DNA from: Pectobacterium sp013449375
Lineage (GTDB): Bacteria > Pseudomonadota > Gammaproteobacteria > Enterobacterales > Enterobacteriaceae
DNA length: 64,000 nt
NCBI RefSeq assembly: GCF_048593165.1
Contig: NZ_CP184271.1
Reading direction: 5' to 3' (one strand)
Notes under the pieces: generated by a model
The model's input: only the letters and a program-made list of their open reading frames with translations
Database searches by the model: none
Told to the model about the DNA's origin: nothing
Shown here: one piece after another, positions 25,888 to 35,219 of the stretch
How the letters are laid out: each line of letters starts with the position of its first letter
Numbering within the stretch: the first letter of the stretch is position 1
Program-made: the position numbers and the translations under genes

Positions 25888-26613
25888 ATGGCAACATTAA
25901 CCGCAGAAAATCTGGCCAAAGCGTACAAAGGCCGTAAGGTTGTCGAAAATGTCAGCCTGACCGTCAATTCCGGTGAAATCGTCGGCCTGCTCGGGCCGAA
26001 CGGTGCTGGTAAAACGACAACGTTCTACATGGTCGTGGGTATCGTCCCCCGTGATGAAGGGCGTATTGTCATTGACGACGATGACATCAGCCTGCTTCCT
26101 CTGCATGAACGTGCGCTGCGCGGCATTGGCTACCTGCCGCAGGAAGCCTCTATTTTTCGTCGCTTAAGCGTCTATGACAACCTGATGGCTGTGCTGCAGA
26201 TCCGCAAAGATCTGACGACCGAGCAGCAGGAAGATCGTGCCAATGAGCTAATGGAAGAATTCCATATTATTCATTTGCGCGATAGTCTGGGACAATCGCT
26301 GTCCGGTGGGGAAAGACGCCGCGTAGAGATTGCGCGTGCGCTGGCGGCAAATCCGAAGTTCATCCTGCTGGATGAACCGTTTGCGGGCGTAGACCCGATC
26401 TCCGTACTGGATATTAAAAAAATCATTGAGCATCTGCGTGACAGCGGACTTGGCGTGTTGATTACCGATCATAACGTCCGCGAAACGCTCGATGTCTGTG
26501 AACGAGCCTATATCGTGAGTCAGGGCAACCTGATCGCCCACGGTTCACCGACCGATATTCTGGCCGATGAACAGGTGAAGCGCGTCTATCTGGGCGAAGG
26601 CTTCCGACTCTGA
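25888..26613 (+). CDS. lptB: LPS export ABC transporter ATPase LptB
   Basis: 241 residues. ATPase that powers LPS extraction by LptB2FGC. Walker A GPNGAGKTT (~37-45), Q-loop LPQEASIFRRL, signature LSGGERRRVEIARAL and Walker B FILLDEPFAGVDP are all intact. It starts 3 bp after lptA; rpoN begins 49 bp later. Confidence 0.98.
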   Translation: MATLTAENLAKAYKGRKVVENVSLTVNSGEIVGLLGPNGAGKTTTFYMVVGIVPRDEGRIVIDDDDISLLPLHERALRGIGYLPQEASIFRRLSVYDNLMAVLQIRKDLTTEQQEDRANELMEEFHIIHLRDSLGQSLSGGERRRVEIARALAANPKFILLDEPFAGVDPISVLDIKKIIEHLRDSGLGVLITDHNVRETLDVCERAYIVSQGNLIAHGSPTDILADEQVKRVYLGEGFRL

Positions 26614-26662
26614 TAGGGTAATATTTTATCTTTGCAGCACTTATGGGACGTTAGCGCGATTT

Positions 26663-28096
26663 ATGAAGCAAGGTTTGCAACTCAGGCTTAGCCAGCAACT
26701 GGCCATGACCCCACAGCTCCAACAGGCCATCCGCCTGTTGCAACTGTCCACGCTTGAATTGCAACAGGAAATTCAGCAGGCACTGGAAAGCAATCCGTTG
26801 CTCGAACAAACGGATCAGCACGACGAAATCGAGTCATTCGAAAAGGCAGACAGCGATTCACTGGATACCGGTGAAGCGCTTGAACAAAGGGACATGCCGG
26901 AAGAATTGCCGCTCGACGCTACCTGGGATGAGATCTACTCCGCAGGCACGCCGTCGGGCACTGGCACTGATTATCGCGATGAAGAACTGCCGATTTATCA
27001 AGGCGAAACCACGCAAACGCTTCAGGATTACCTGATGTGGCAGGTTGAGCTGACGCCGTTTTCAGACACCGACGCCGCTATCGCGACCTCTATCGTCGAT
27101 GCCGTGGACAACACCGGCTACCTGACCGTGCCGCTGGAGGACATTCTTGACAGCATCGGCGACGACGATGTGACGCTGGAAGAAGTCGAAGCCGTACTCA
27201 AACGCGTGCAGCGCTTTGATCCTGTTGGCGTCGCCGCTCGCGATCTGCGCGATTGTTTGCTAGTGCAGCTTTCCCAGTTTGCTGACAGCACACCGCGTCT
27301 GGTCGAAGCCCGCCTGATCGTCAGCGATCATCTCGATCTGTTGGCCAATCATGATTTCCGTAGCCTTATCCGCGTCACGCGCCTGAAAGAAGATGTGCTG
27401 AAAGAAGCGCTGGCGCTGATCCAATCGCTCGATCCACGGCCAGGGCAGTCGATCAACACCGGCGAATCCGAATATGTGATCCCTGATGTACTGGTGCGCA
27501 AGGTTCAAGGCATCTGGGCCGTTGAACTGAACACCGACAGCATTCCCCGCTTGCAGATTAACCAGCAGTATGCGGCGCTGGGCAACAGCGCACGCAACGA
27601 CAGCGACGGGCAGTTTATCCGCAGTAATCTGCAAGAGGCGCGCTGGCTCATCAAGAGTCTGGAAAGTCGTAATGACACACTGCTGAAAGTGACCCGCTGC
27701 ATCGTCGAACAGCAGCAGGATTTCTTCGAGCAGGGTGAAGAATTCATGAAACCCATGGTACTGGCAGATATCGCCCAGGCAGTGGATATGCATGAATCCA
27801 CCATATCACGCGTGACGACACAAAAGTTCCTGCACAGCCCACGCGGCATTTTTGAGCTAAAATATTTCTTCTCCAGCCATGTGAATACCGATAGCGGCGG
27901 AGAAGCCTCATCAACGGCAATTCGCGCGCTGGTCAAGAAGCTTATTGCGGCGGAAAACCCCGTCAAACCGCTAAGCGACAGCAAGCTTACGGCGTTGCTC
28001 TCCGATCAGGGCATCATCGTGGCGCGCCGTACCGTGGCAAAATACCGAGAGTCTTTATCTATCCCACCATCGAATCAGCGTAAACAACTGGTTTGA
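26663..28096 (+). CDS. rpoN: RNA polymerase sigma-54 factor
   Basis: 477 residues. Region I (1-50) is Gln/Leu-rich and binds enhancer activators, region II (~60-120) is acidic, and then come the core-binding domain and the DNA-binding C-terminus. The RpoN box ARRTVAKYRE near residues 453-462 recognises the -24 element, and the preceding helix-turn-helix is near MHESTISRVT. It directs transcription of nitrogen, flagellar-type and, in soft-rot bacteria, type III secretion genes. The ORF overlaps nothing; hpf follows 23 bp later. Confidence 0.98.
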   Translation: MKQGLQLRLSQQLAMTPQLQQAIRLLQLSTLELQQEIQQALESNPLLEQTDQHDEIESFEKADSDSLDTGEALEQRDMPEELPLDATWDEIYSAGTPSGTGTDYRDEELPIYQGETTQTLQDYLMWQVELTPFSDTDAAIATSIVDAVDNTGYLTVPLEDILDSIGDDDVTLEEVEAVLKRVQRFDPVGVAARDLRDCLLVQLSQFADSTPRLVEARLIVSDHLDLLANHDFRSLIRVTRLKEDVLKEALALIQSLDPRPGQSINTGESEYVIPDVLVRKVQGIWAVELNTDSIPRLQINQQYAALGNSARNDSDGQFIRSNLQEARWLIKSLESRNDTLLKVTRCIVEQQQDFFEQGEEFMKPMVLADIAQAVDMHESTISRVTTQKFLHSPRGIFELKYFFSSHVNTDSGGEASSTAIRALVKKLIAAENPVKPLSDSKLTALLSDQGIIVARRTVAKYRESLSIPPSNQRKQLV

Positions 28097-28119
28097 TCTC
28101 AACAGAGAAGGAAGACACG

Positions 28120-28407
28120 ATGCAGCTCAACATTACCGGACACCACATCGAAATCACTGAACCGCTGCGTGATTTTGTGAATGGCAAGTTTGCCAAATTA
28201 GAGCAGTATTTTGACCGGATTAATCAAGTCAATGTGGTATTGAGAGTGGAAAAAGTTCAGCAAATTGCCGAGGCCACGCTCCACGTTAATGGTGGCGAAC
28301 TGCATGCAACCTCAGAAGCGGAAGATATGTACGCCGCGATAGATTTATTGATTGATAAGCTGGCAAGACAGCTCAATAAGCATAAAGATAAACTCAAGCA
28401 GCACTAA
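28120..28407 (+). CDS. hpf: Ribosome hibernation promoting factor, short form
   Basis: 95 residues from ATG 28120 (GAAGGA upstream); the frame begins earlier but inside rpoN. Short HPF binds the 30S decoding region in stationary phase and helps RMF form 100S dimers. MQLNITGHHIEITEPLRDFV is the typical start. Located between rpoN and ptsN as in enterobacteria. Confidence 0.97.
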   Translation: MQLNITGHHIEITEPLRDFVNGKFAKLEQYFDRINQVNVVLRVEKVQQIAEATLHVNGGELHATSEAEDMYAAIDLLIDKLARQLNKHKDKLKQH

Positions 28408-28503
28408 TTTTCTCCTTTGTCGTTTGGCACAGGAACAAACTCGGCCCATCCATCGGGTGGGTCGGGATCACCAGAAGTGAAAGCGTCGTTAAGTGAAAAT
28501 AAA

Positions 28504-28977
28504 ATGAACCACGATCCCGTATTGCAACTCAGCACCGTATTACGTCCTGAATGCACCCGAAGCACCGTCCATTGCCAGAGTAAGAAACGGGCATTGGAAA
28601 TTATCAGTGAGCTGGCCGCCAGACAGCTTAACATTCCTTCGCAGATTATCTTTGATGCCATCCTGACCCGGGAGCGGATGGGCAGCACAGGAATCGGCGG
28701 TGGCATTGCCATTCCTCACGGCAAGCTGGAAGACGATAATGCGCTGGGCGCCATCGGTGTTTTCATCCAGTTAGAGCAACCGATCGCTTTCGATGCTATT
28801 GATAATCAGGCTGTTGATCTGCTTTTTGCCTTGCTGGTTCCGGCGGAACAATGTAAAACCCATTTGCATACCCTGTCGCTTGTTGCCAAGCGGCTGGCGG
28901 ATAAAACGGTTTGCCGACGCCTGCGTGCGGCGCAAAGCGATGAAGAGCTGTACCAGATTATGACGGAAGCCGGTTAA
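28504..28977 (+). CDS. ptsN: PTS IIA-like nitrogen regulatory protein
   Basis: 157 residues from ATG 28504. EIIA-Ntr is the terminal phosphoacceptor of the PtsP-Npr-PtsN chain. The phosphorylated His is in IPHGKL. The unphosphorylated form controls potassium uptake (TrkA, KdpD) and other targets. CTRSTVHCQSKKRALEIISEL matches E. coli. An upstream in-frame extension to 28417 is not conserved. It is slightly shorter than E. coli at the C-terminus (ends ...QIMTEAG). Confidence 0.96.
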   Translation: MNHDPVLQLSTVLRPECTRSTVHCQSKKRALEIISELAARQLNIPSQIIFDAILTRERMGSTGIGGGIAIPHGKLEDDNALGAIGVFIQLEQPIAFDAIDNQAVDLLFALLVPAEQCKTHLHTLSLVAKRLADKTVCRRLRAAQSDEELYQIMTEAG

Positions 28978-29137
28978 GCCGGATGGTTGTCATGTTCACG
29001 ATGACGGGCGATTCGCCGTGGGTTCAGAGAATGCTTGCAATCCCTGCGCGAAGCCGTCATTTTTTTAGCTATACATCACTTTATAAAAACAGTGGCAATG
29101 AGAATTCGCCATCACGTTGCCAGAGGGGAGTCGTCAG

Positions 29138-29995
29138 ATGGTGCTGATGATTGTCAGTGGTCGCTCAGGTTCAGGGAAATCTGTCGCCCTGCGCGCACTG
29201 GAAGATATGGGGTTCTACTGCGTAGATAACCTGCCTGTGGTTTTACTGCCAGAGCTGGCTAATACGCTTGCGGCACGTAATATTTCCGCAGCAGTCAGCA
29301 TTGACGTGCGCAATATGCCGGAATCGCCAGAGATCTTCGAGCATGCCATGGAGCAACTGCCGCCAAGCTTCTCGCCTCAATTGCTATTTCTGGATGCCGA
29401 CCGCAATACATTAATCCGTCGCTATAGCGATACCCGTCGCCTGCATCCGCTCTCCAGCAAGAATCTGTCGCTGGAAAGCGCCATTGATGAAGAAAGCGAT
29501 CTGCTGGAGCCGCTGCGTTCACGCGCCGACCTGATTGTCGACACCTCCGAGATGTCGGTACATGAACTGGCTGAGATGCTACGTACCCGTTTGCTCGGCA
29601 AGCGGGAACGTGAGCTTACGATGGTGTTCGAATCGTTCGGTTTCAAGCACGGCATCCCCATTGATGCGGATTACGTCTTTGACGTGCGTTTCTTGCCGAA
29701 CCCGCACTGGGATCCGAAGCTGCGCCCGATGACTGGTCTGGATAAGCCCGTTGCGTCCTTCCTCGACAGGCACACCGAAGTTCACAACTTCATCTACCAG
29801 ACTCGCAGCTATCTGGAACTGTGGCTGCCAATGCTGGAAACCAATAACCGCAGCTATCTGACTGTCGCTATTGGCTGTACCGGCGGTAAACACCGTTCCG
29901 TCTACGTCGCCGAGCAGTTGGCAGACTACTTCCGTTCACGCGGTAAGAACGTCCAGTCGCGCCACCGTACGCTGGAAAAGCGTAAACCCTCGTAA
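29138..29995 (+). CDS. rapZ: RNase adapter protein RapZ
   Basis: 285 residues from ATG 29138 (GAGGGGAG upstream). RapZ binds the sRNA GlmZ and presents it to RNase E, so that glucosamine-6-phosphate levels set GlmS synthesis. N-terminal Walker A GRSGSGKS; the C-terminal domain includes the GCTGGKHRSV loop that binds glucosamine-6-P and a basic tail (GKNVQSRHRTLEKRKP) needed for RNA binding. Located between ptsN and npr, as in E. coli. Confidence 0.97.
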   Translation: MVLMIVSGRSGSGKSVALRALEDMGFYCVDNLPVVLLPELANTLAARNISAAVSIDVRNMPESPEIFEHAMEQLPPSFSPQLLFLDADRNTLIRRYSDTRRLHPLSSKNLSLESAIDEESDLLEPLRSRADLIVDTSEMSVHELAEMLRTRLLGKRERELTMVFESFGFKHGIPIDADYVFDVRFLPNPHWDPKLRPMTGLDKPVASFLDRHTEVHNFIYQTRSYLELWLPMLETNNRSYLTVAIGCTGGKHRSVYVAEQLADYFRSRGKNVQSRHRTLEKRKPS

Positions 29996-30026
29996 TCGTC
30001 GGCAACCCAATACAACTAGGTACCCC

Positions 30027-30299
30027 ATGACAGTCCGACAAACGGTTGAAATCAAAAATAAGCTGGGTATGCACGCTCGCCCAGCCATGAAGCTGTTCGA
30101 ACTGGTACAGAGCTTTGATGCAGAAGTGATACTGCGTAATGACAGCGGCACCGAAGCCGAAGCCAGCAGCGTGATTGCTATGCTGATGCTGGACTCCGCC
30201 AAAGGGCGCCTTATCGAAGTAGAAGCCACTGGCCCAGATGAAGAACAGGCACTTGCCGCCGTCATCGGACTGTTCGAAGCTGGGTTCGACGAAGACTAG
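30027..30299 (+). CDS. npr: HPr-like phosphocarrier Npr
   Basis: 90 residues from ATG 30027. Npr (PtsO) carries phosphate from PtsP to PtsN. The phosphorylated His is in GMHARPAMKL (residue 16). SSVIAMLMLDSAKG corresponds to the second conserved HPr motif. Last gene of the rpoN-hpf-ptsN-rapZ-npr series. Confidence 0.97.
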   Translation: MTVRQTVEIKNKLGMHARPAMKLFELVQSFDAEVILRNDSGTEAEASSVIAMLMLDSAKGRLIEVEATGPDEEQALAAVIGLFEAGFDED

Positions 30300-30404
30300 C
30301 GATTTCCTTAGCAGGCTATCTGCCAGTTTTCATAGCAAGGAGCACTTCACTTTCCTCCCCGAACCTCCTACTATCTACCTACATAAATCATAATATTTTC
30401 TTAT

Positions 30405-30438
30405 ACCCCTGCTCCTTTGGGCGCGGGGGTTATTTTTA
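30405..30438 (+). terminator. Terminator of the rpoN-npr operon
   Basis: Imperfect hairpin with arms ACCCC (30405-30409) and GGGGT (30426-30430), extended by GC pairs inside, then TATTTTTATA. Located about 105 bp after npr. Confidence 0.65.
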
Positions 30439-30469
30439 TATCATCTAAAAATACCAACTGGAGAGGAGT

Positions 30470-30880
30470 ATGACGAAACCTAACCTGACAATCAGTGAAT
30501 TGGATGCAGAACGTCTGGATATGTTATTGGAGCAGCCCGCCTTTGCGGACAGCGAGATCGCACAGGCGTTGAATGAGGAGCTGGATCGGGCGGACATTCT
30601 GCCTTCGGCATCGATTCCCTCACATGTCGTCACCATGAATAGTCGGGTGCGTTTCCGCGACCTGAATACCAACGAAGAGCACATCCGCACGCTGGTTTAT
30701 CCGGCCGCGGTGAAAGACAGCCAAGAACCGCTGTCGGTGATGGCTCCGCTGGGCGCAGCACTATTGGGAATGCATGTGGGAAATTCGATCACCTGGCAGT
30801 TGCCAAACGGTGAAGAAACGCGAATTGAAGTGCTCGAACTACTCTATCAGCCTGAAGCCGCAGGCGAGTACCACCGCTAA
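30470..30880 (+). CDS. rnk: Regulator of nucleoside diphosphate kinase (Rnk)
   Basis: 136 residues. Rnk is a GreA/GreB-family protein that binds RNA polymerase near the secondary channel. A short N-terminal coiled coil (ISELDAERLDMLLEQ) precedes the FKBP-like C domain (VYPAAVKD...SVMAPLGAALLGMHVGNSI). VVTMNSRVRFRDL and YQPEAAGEY match E. coli Rnk. It stands alone after the npr terminator and converges on pmbA. Confidence 0.94.
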   Translation: MTKPNLTISELDAERLDMLLEQPAFADSEIAQALNEELDRADILPSASIPSHVVTMNSRVRFRDLNTNEEHIRTLVYPAAVKDSQEPLSVMAPLGAALLGMHVGNSITWQLPNGEETRIEVLELLYQPEAAGEYHR

Positions 30881-30920
30881 AGCTGCGGGGTACGATGGCC
30901 ACTATCGGCATAGAGTAACA

Positions 30921-30942
30921 GCCGTCGGACACTGCCGACGGC
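30921..30942. terminator. Hairpin between convergent rnk and pmbA
   Basis: Perfect 8-bp GC-rich stem GCCGTCGG/CCGACGGC with a 6-nt loop. No T tract follows on either strand, so its terminator role is uncertain. Confidence 0.45.
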
Positions 30943-30967
30943 GACGGTTACTCAACGCAGAACCGAT

Positions 30968-32308
30968 TTATTCCCCGGCGATTTTCATATCAGGCAACAG
31001 CACGGAACCACACTGGATATTGCTTCGGGTTTCGATATCATTCCCCACCGTCACAATATTGCGCAGCATGTCTTTCAGGTTACCCGCGATCGTAATCTCA
31101 CTAACTGGGTACTGGATTTCGCCGTTTTCAACCCAGAAGCCAGATGCCCCGCGGGAATAATCTCCCGTCACACCGCTCACGCCTTGCCCCATCAGTTCGG
31201 TCACCAGCAGGCCTTTGCCCATCTGTTTCAGCATGCCGTTGAAATCCAGACCTTGTCCGGCAATCCGCCAGTTATGAATACCACCCGCATGACCGGTGCT
31301 CTTCATCCCCAATTTACGAGCGGAGTAGCTCGTCATCAGCCAGGTCTGCAACACGCCCGCCTTCACAATGTCACGCGCCTGCGTCTGCACGCCTTCGCTG
31401 TCGAACGGCGTAGAAGCCAGCCCTTTAAGCAAGTGCGGCTGCTCCTCTATCGTCAGCCACTCTGGCAGAATCTGCTGGCCGAGTTTATCCAGCAGGAAGG
31501 TCGATTTACGATAAACGCTACCGCCGCTGATCGCGCCAACCAGATGGCCAAACAGGCCTGTCGCGACTTCGGCAGAGAACATCACCGGAGCCTGCATGGT
31601 TGGTAGCTTGCGCGGTGACAGGCGGGATAATGTGCGGCGCGCGCACTCTTCACCCACCCATTCAGGGCTGCGCAAATCATCCAGCGCACGGCCAACGGTG
31701 TAGGCATAATCCCGTTCCATATCGCCATTCACTTCAGCAATCACGCAACTGGACATGGAATGACGGCTGGAGCAGTAGCTTTTCAGCAAACCGTGGCTAT
31801 TGCCGAACACCTTAACGCCATAATGACTGTTAAAACTGCCGCCTTCGGTGTTGGTGATACGCTTGTCAGCCTGTAATGCGGCCTGTTCTGCGCGAGCGGC
31901 TAACTCAATGCCGCGATCCGCATCCAACTCGGTCGGATGGAACAGATCGAGATCCGGCGCGTCAAACGCCAGAAGATCGCGATCCGCCGGGCCAGCAAAC
32001 GGATCGACAGAGGTATAGCGCGCAATATCCAGCGCGGCCTGTACAGTGCGCGCTATCGCATCCGGGCTAAGATCGGTAGACGATGCGCTGCCTTTACGCT
32101 GTTGATGATAAACTGTGATGCCCAACGCACCATCGCTATTGAATTCAACATTTTCAACGTCACCATAACGGGTACTGACGCTAATGCCTGTCGTTTTTGT
32201 CACCGCGACTTCTGCCGCATCAGAACCGGCACGCGCCAGTTCCAGCGCCTGAGCCACCGCGAGCTCCAGCGCTTTACGTTGCTCTGCAACCTGAGTAGTT
32301 ATCGTCAT
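30968..32308 (-). CDS. pmbA: Metalloprotease subunit PmbA/TldE
   Basis: 446 residues, TldD/TldE (U62) family. With TldD it forms a heterodimeric zinc-dependent protease that degrades unstructured peptides, including the CcdA antitoxin and microcin B17 precursors in E. coli. In the pair, TldD carries the metal site and TldE is the partner. GQGVSGVTGDYSRGASGFWVENG is the characteristic C-terminal motif. Divergent from darP. Its partner tldD lies 5.5 kb away, across the aae genes, an uncommonly close arrangement compared with E. coli. Confidence 0.95.
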   Translation of the reverse strand: MTITTQVAEQRKALELAVAQALELARAGSDAAEVAVTKTTGISVSTRYGDVENVEFNSDGALGITVYHQQRKGSASSTDLSPDAIARTVQAALDIARYTSVDPFAGPADRDLLAFDAPDLDLFHPTELDADRGIELAARAEQAALQADKRITNTEGGSFNSHYGVKVFGNSHGLLKSYCSSRHSMSSCVIAEVNGDMERDYAYTVGRALDDLRSPEWVGEECARRTLSRLSPRKLPTMQAPVMFSAEVATGLFGHLVGAISGGSVYRKSTFLLDKLGQQILPEWLTIEEQPHLLKGLASTPFDSEGVQTQARDIVKAGVLQTWLMTSYSARKLGMKSTGHAGGIHNWRIAGQGLDFNGMLKQMGKGLLVTELMGQGVSGVTGDYSRGASGFWVENGEIQYPVSEITIAGNLKDMLRNIVTVGNDIETRSNIQCGSVLLPDMKIAGE

Positions 32309-32604
32309 TGTTCTGCCATAATGAGTGGAAGAAAGCTCACCATCATCATCCCCGCAACGAGCACAAAAGGGGCGTATACTCTCTATACTTCACGCAGCCA
32401 ACACGTAGGTAACGTGAAGAGTGAGGAGCATAAAATGGTGTAGCATGATGCTTTCTAGTCTAACAGGATCTACGGACAATTTCGCACAAAGCCCAAACCT
32501 GTTAGTATCAGCCTCTTTTTTTCTGGTGGGCACGCTGTTCACCATCCCGGAGCCGCTACGCGTAGCGTTAGAGATTGCTCCTGGACACTTTTTAGGAGCC
32601 AACC
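32309..32604. other. Divergent pmbA-darP promoter region
   Basis: 296 bp without a believable gene. It contains a long-loop inverted repeat CTAACAGG/CCTGTTAG (32460-32467, 32498-32505) followed by a T-rich run, and a perfect 14-bp palindrome CGCTACGCGTAGCG (32554-32567). darP has GGAG-type ribosome-site sequence just before 32605. Confidence 0.6.
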
Positions 32605-33156
32605 ATGAAGCAAAAGTACGAAGACTGGCTGAATGACGTCCCAGATAACCAAGAAGACGACGAAGATGATGAAATTATCTGGGTCAGCAAAAGTGAAATA
32701 AAGCGCGATGCCGAAGCGCTGAAAGATCTCGGCGCGGAACTGGTCGATCTGGGCAAAAACGCGTTGGAGAAGATCCCGTTGGATGACGATCTGCGTGCGG
32801 CGGTGGAACTAGCACAACGGATCAAGAAAGAAGGCCGTCGCCGTCAGCTACAGTTGATTGGTAAAATGCTGCGCGCCCGCGATCCCGAGCCTATCCAAAC
32901 CGCGCTGGATAAACTGAACAACCGCCATAATCAGCAGGTGGCGTTATTCCACAAGCTGGAACAGTTACGTGACCGTCTGATTGAAGAGGGGGACGACGTG
33001 GTCCCTGATATTCTGGCGCTGTATCCCCATGCTGACCGTCAGCAACTGCGTTCTCTGGTGCGTAATGCCCAGAAAGAGAAAGCGGCGAACAAACCGCCGA
33101 AATCCGCCCGCCAGATCTTCCAGTATCTGCGAGAACTGGCTGAAACCACAGACTAA
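32605..33156 (+). CDS. darP: Dual-action ribosomal maturation protein DarP
   Basis: 183 residues, YjgA family. Small, highly charged helical protein that joins late 50S assembly intermediates and helps shape the peptidyl transferase centre. An acidic N-terminus (DNQEDDEDDEIIWVSKSEIKRD) is followed by long helices with many Arg/Lys pairs. It diverges from pmbA, as in E. coli. Confidence 0.95.
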   Translation: MKQKYEDWLNDVPDNQEDDEDDEIIWVSKSEIKRDAEALKDLGAELVDLGKNALEKIPLDDDLRAAVELAQRIKKEGRRRQLQLIGKMLRARDPEPIQTALDKLNNRHNQQVALFHKLEQLRDRLIEEGDDVVPDILALYPHADRQQLRSLVRNAQKEKAANKPPKSARQIFQYLRELAETTD

Positions 33157-33165
33157 TGTCAAAAG

Positions 33166-33202
33166 CGGGATGAGGTGTATGTCTCACTCATCCCGTGCTT
33201 TA
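33166..33202. terminator. Terminator between darP and aaeB
   Basis: 9-bp stem CGGGATGAG/CTCATCCCG (33166-33174, 33187-33195) with a 12-nt loop, between convergent genes. It is followed by TGCTTTATT on the plus strand and preceded by AAAAG, so weak tails exist both ways. Confidence 0.65.
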
Positions 33203-33219
33203 TTACCTCCCCACCAAGA

Positions 33220-35211
33220 TTAACTGCTCAGCGCGTGCTGATAATCACGTAGGATCCCAGTCAAGCGTCCCACTGGCGCGGTCACACTCGGGGGAAGCTG
33301 CTGTTCCGTCAATATCTGCTGATAACGTTCAAGCTCGTCTAACAGCTGCGTGAAATAGCGGCTACGGGTGGTGTCACGTCGGGCCAATATCACCTGCTCT
33401 GCCGTCGCGCGAATCTGACGATGAAAGGCCGACAGTGCTGCGTTTTGCGGAATATCCAGCGTTCTCAGACGCTGGTGCATGATGATCAGCCACAGTGCGA
33501 GGCGATACTTGGCAATATCGTTAGGGAAGCGGTTAAGTAGCAGGAACAACTGTTGATACAACGCAGGCAGGTGGTTTTCCTTGCGCCGCGTCGTGTTGGT
33601 CGTCAGCGCTGAAACCGCACCATACACAAAACGGTTCAGCAGCGTTCTCCCCGTATGCGCTTTGGTGTTATCTCGGATCAGCAGGATCACCATCAGCGCC
33701 AGAAAACAGCCGATGATCTGGCCGATCGCACTGTCCAAAAATTGGCTGATGTGGAACGTCATCGGGTTGTCCAACACCAGGATATTGATCGTACTGGCTA
33801 GTGCGCCCAGCGAACCGAGACGACGTTTTTGTACTTCAAGCCCGAGGAAGAAGGCCATCGCCCCCAGACTCAGGCACAGCAGCAACATACTTTGCTGCGT
33901 TGAGGGCATAATAAACATGAACATTATTGCCCCCAGCGGCAGCGCGTAGATCGTCCCGAACAGAAAATCCTTCGCCATCATCTGCGGATTCGGCAAACGC
34001 ATGGCAAGCGATGTCACCACCGCAATCATCACCATACATACGCTGCCAGAGGTCCAGCCGGTGCTCAACCAGAACAAACAGCCCAGTGCAGTCGCCACGC
34101 CAGTACGTAAGCCGTTGATCATGGCATGATGAGTTTCGGCTGATGGTGCTTTAATTTCCACCTCGCTGTTCAACACGTCAGCTTCAATCGTCGTGATACG
34201 CCCGTTGGTGTGCACGCCTTTCGCTAACAACAAATAGCGCGTCGCCGCCCCCACCCAGCTAACCAATGTAGGCGGCACGTCACGGCTGTTTGCGGCAATC
34301 AGGTGTCGCAATGCTTTCACACGGCAATGCACATCGCGGAATGACTCAACGGGCTGATCCAACACCAGCTTCAGGCTGCTTTTTACAGGAGTCGGGGCAT
34401 CCTGCAAAATCAGGTAGGTTTCACACGCCTGGGTAATCATCGTGAGCGACTGCGTGTGCAACGACGTTAAACGGCGGTTACTGTTCTGCCAACGTGAGGA
34501 TTCCAGCATCAGGCTGCTGCGCATGCCGCTTAGCGCGGTCGTTTTACGCACCAGCGCGTGCCATGCCGCATCGATGGTTTCTTTCTCCACGCCGTTCATG
34601 CTGAGTTGCAGTAAGCGATATTGATCCACCAGCAGCTCACCAATGTTCCGGTCAACGTCCTGTTTGATCGAACGTGGCGAAAACAGTAAATCCGCCAGAA
34701 TGGCACAGACAATGCCCAGTACAATCTCGCTACAGCGCTCCACGGCAAACTGCGGCGTCAGCAGCGGCGTGCCCTGCGTCGACACAATAATAATCAGCGC
34801 GGTATAGCCTGCCAGCCCGAACACATAGGCATTTTCGACTTTAACCAGTGAAGAAACCCAGGTGCAGAGGCCAGCCCAAATACAGCACAGCATTAACATC
34901 ACCACCGGTGCGCGCACAGTGGCAATAATGATGATAAGTGCACCGATACAGCCGATAAAGGTGCCAATAATACGCAGAATACCACGATGACGAATGGCAC
35001 CGGAAAATGGCTCGCCGCCTGCGGCAAAAGCGGGGCCGGCAGCAACAATTGCCGCTGTCAGCACCGACCAGCGCGGGGTTTCCAACTGGAGATGGAAACC
35101 CAGAAACAGGGACAGCACAATCGCAAAGCTCAGTTTGAAGGCAAAGCGCACACGCGCAAACGTCGGTGTCGTAAAGAACATAGGAACGGTTAACGAGGGC
35201 GTTTTCATCAT
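33220..35211 (-). CDS. aaeB: p-hydroxybenzoic acid efflux pump subunit AaeB
   Basis: 663 residues, FUSC/aromatic acid exporter family. Two blocks of membrane helices (about 22-180 and 370-525) are each followed by a soluble cytoplasmic region. AaeB with the membrane-fusion protein AaeA exports p-hydroxybenzoate and other aromatic acids, useful to a plant-associated bacterium exposed to phenolics (inference). Start ATG 35211 or the next codon. It lies 8 bp after aaeA. Confidence 0.95.
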   Translation of the reverse strand: MMKTPSLTVPMFFTTPTFARVRFAFKLSFAIVLSLFLGFHLQLETPRWSVLTAAIVAAGPAFAAGGEPFSGAIRHRGILRIIGTFIGCIGALIIIIATVRAPVVMLMLCCIWAGLCTWVSSLVKVENAYVFGLAGYTALIIIVSTQGTPLLTPQFAVERCSEIVLGIVCAILADLLFSPRSIKQDVDRNIGELLVDQYRLLQLSMNGVEKETIDAAWHALVRKTTALSGMRSSLMLESSRWQNSNRRLTSLHTQSLTMITQACETYLILQDAPTPVKSSLKLVLDQPVESFRDVHCRVKALRHLIAANSRDVPPTLVSWVGAATRYLLLAKGVHTNGRITTIEADVLNSEVEIKAPSAETHHAMINGLRTGVATALGCLFWLSTGWTSGSVCMVMIAVVTSLAMRLPNPQMMAKDFLFGTIYALPLGAIMFMFIMPSTQQSMLLLCLSLGAMAFFLGLEVQKRRLGSLGALASTINILVLDNPMTFHISQFLDSAIGQIIGCFLALMVILLIRDNTKAHTGRTLLNRFVYGAVSALTTNTTRRKENHLPALYQQLFLLLNRFPNDIAKYRLALWLIIMHQRLRTLDIPQNAALSAFHRQIRATAEQVILARRDTTRSRYFTQLLDELERYQQILTEQQLPPSVTAPVGRLTGILRDYQHALSS

Positions 35212-35219
35212 CGTCTCGC

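Noticed and set aside
32421..32636. 71-codon frame upstream of darP
   Set aside because: It overlaps darP in another frame and crosses the promoter repeats; no ribosome site or family.
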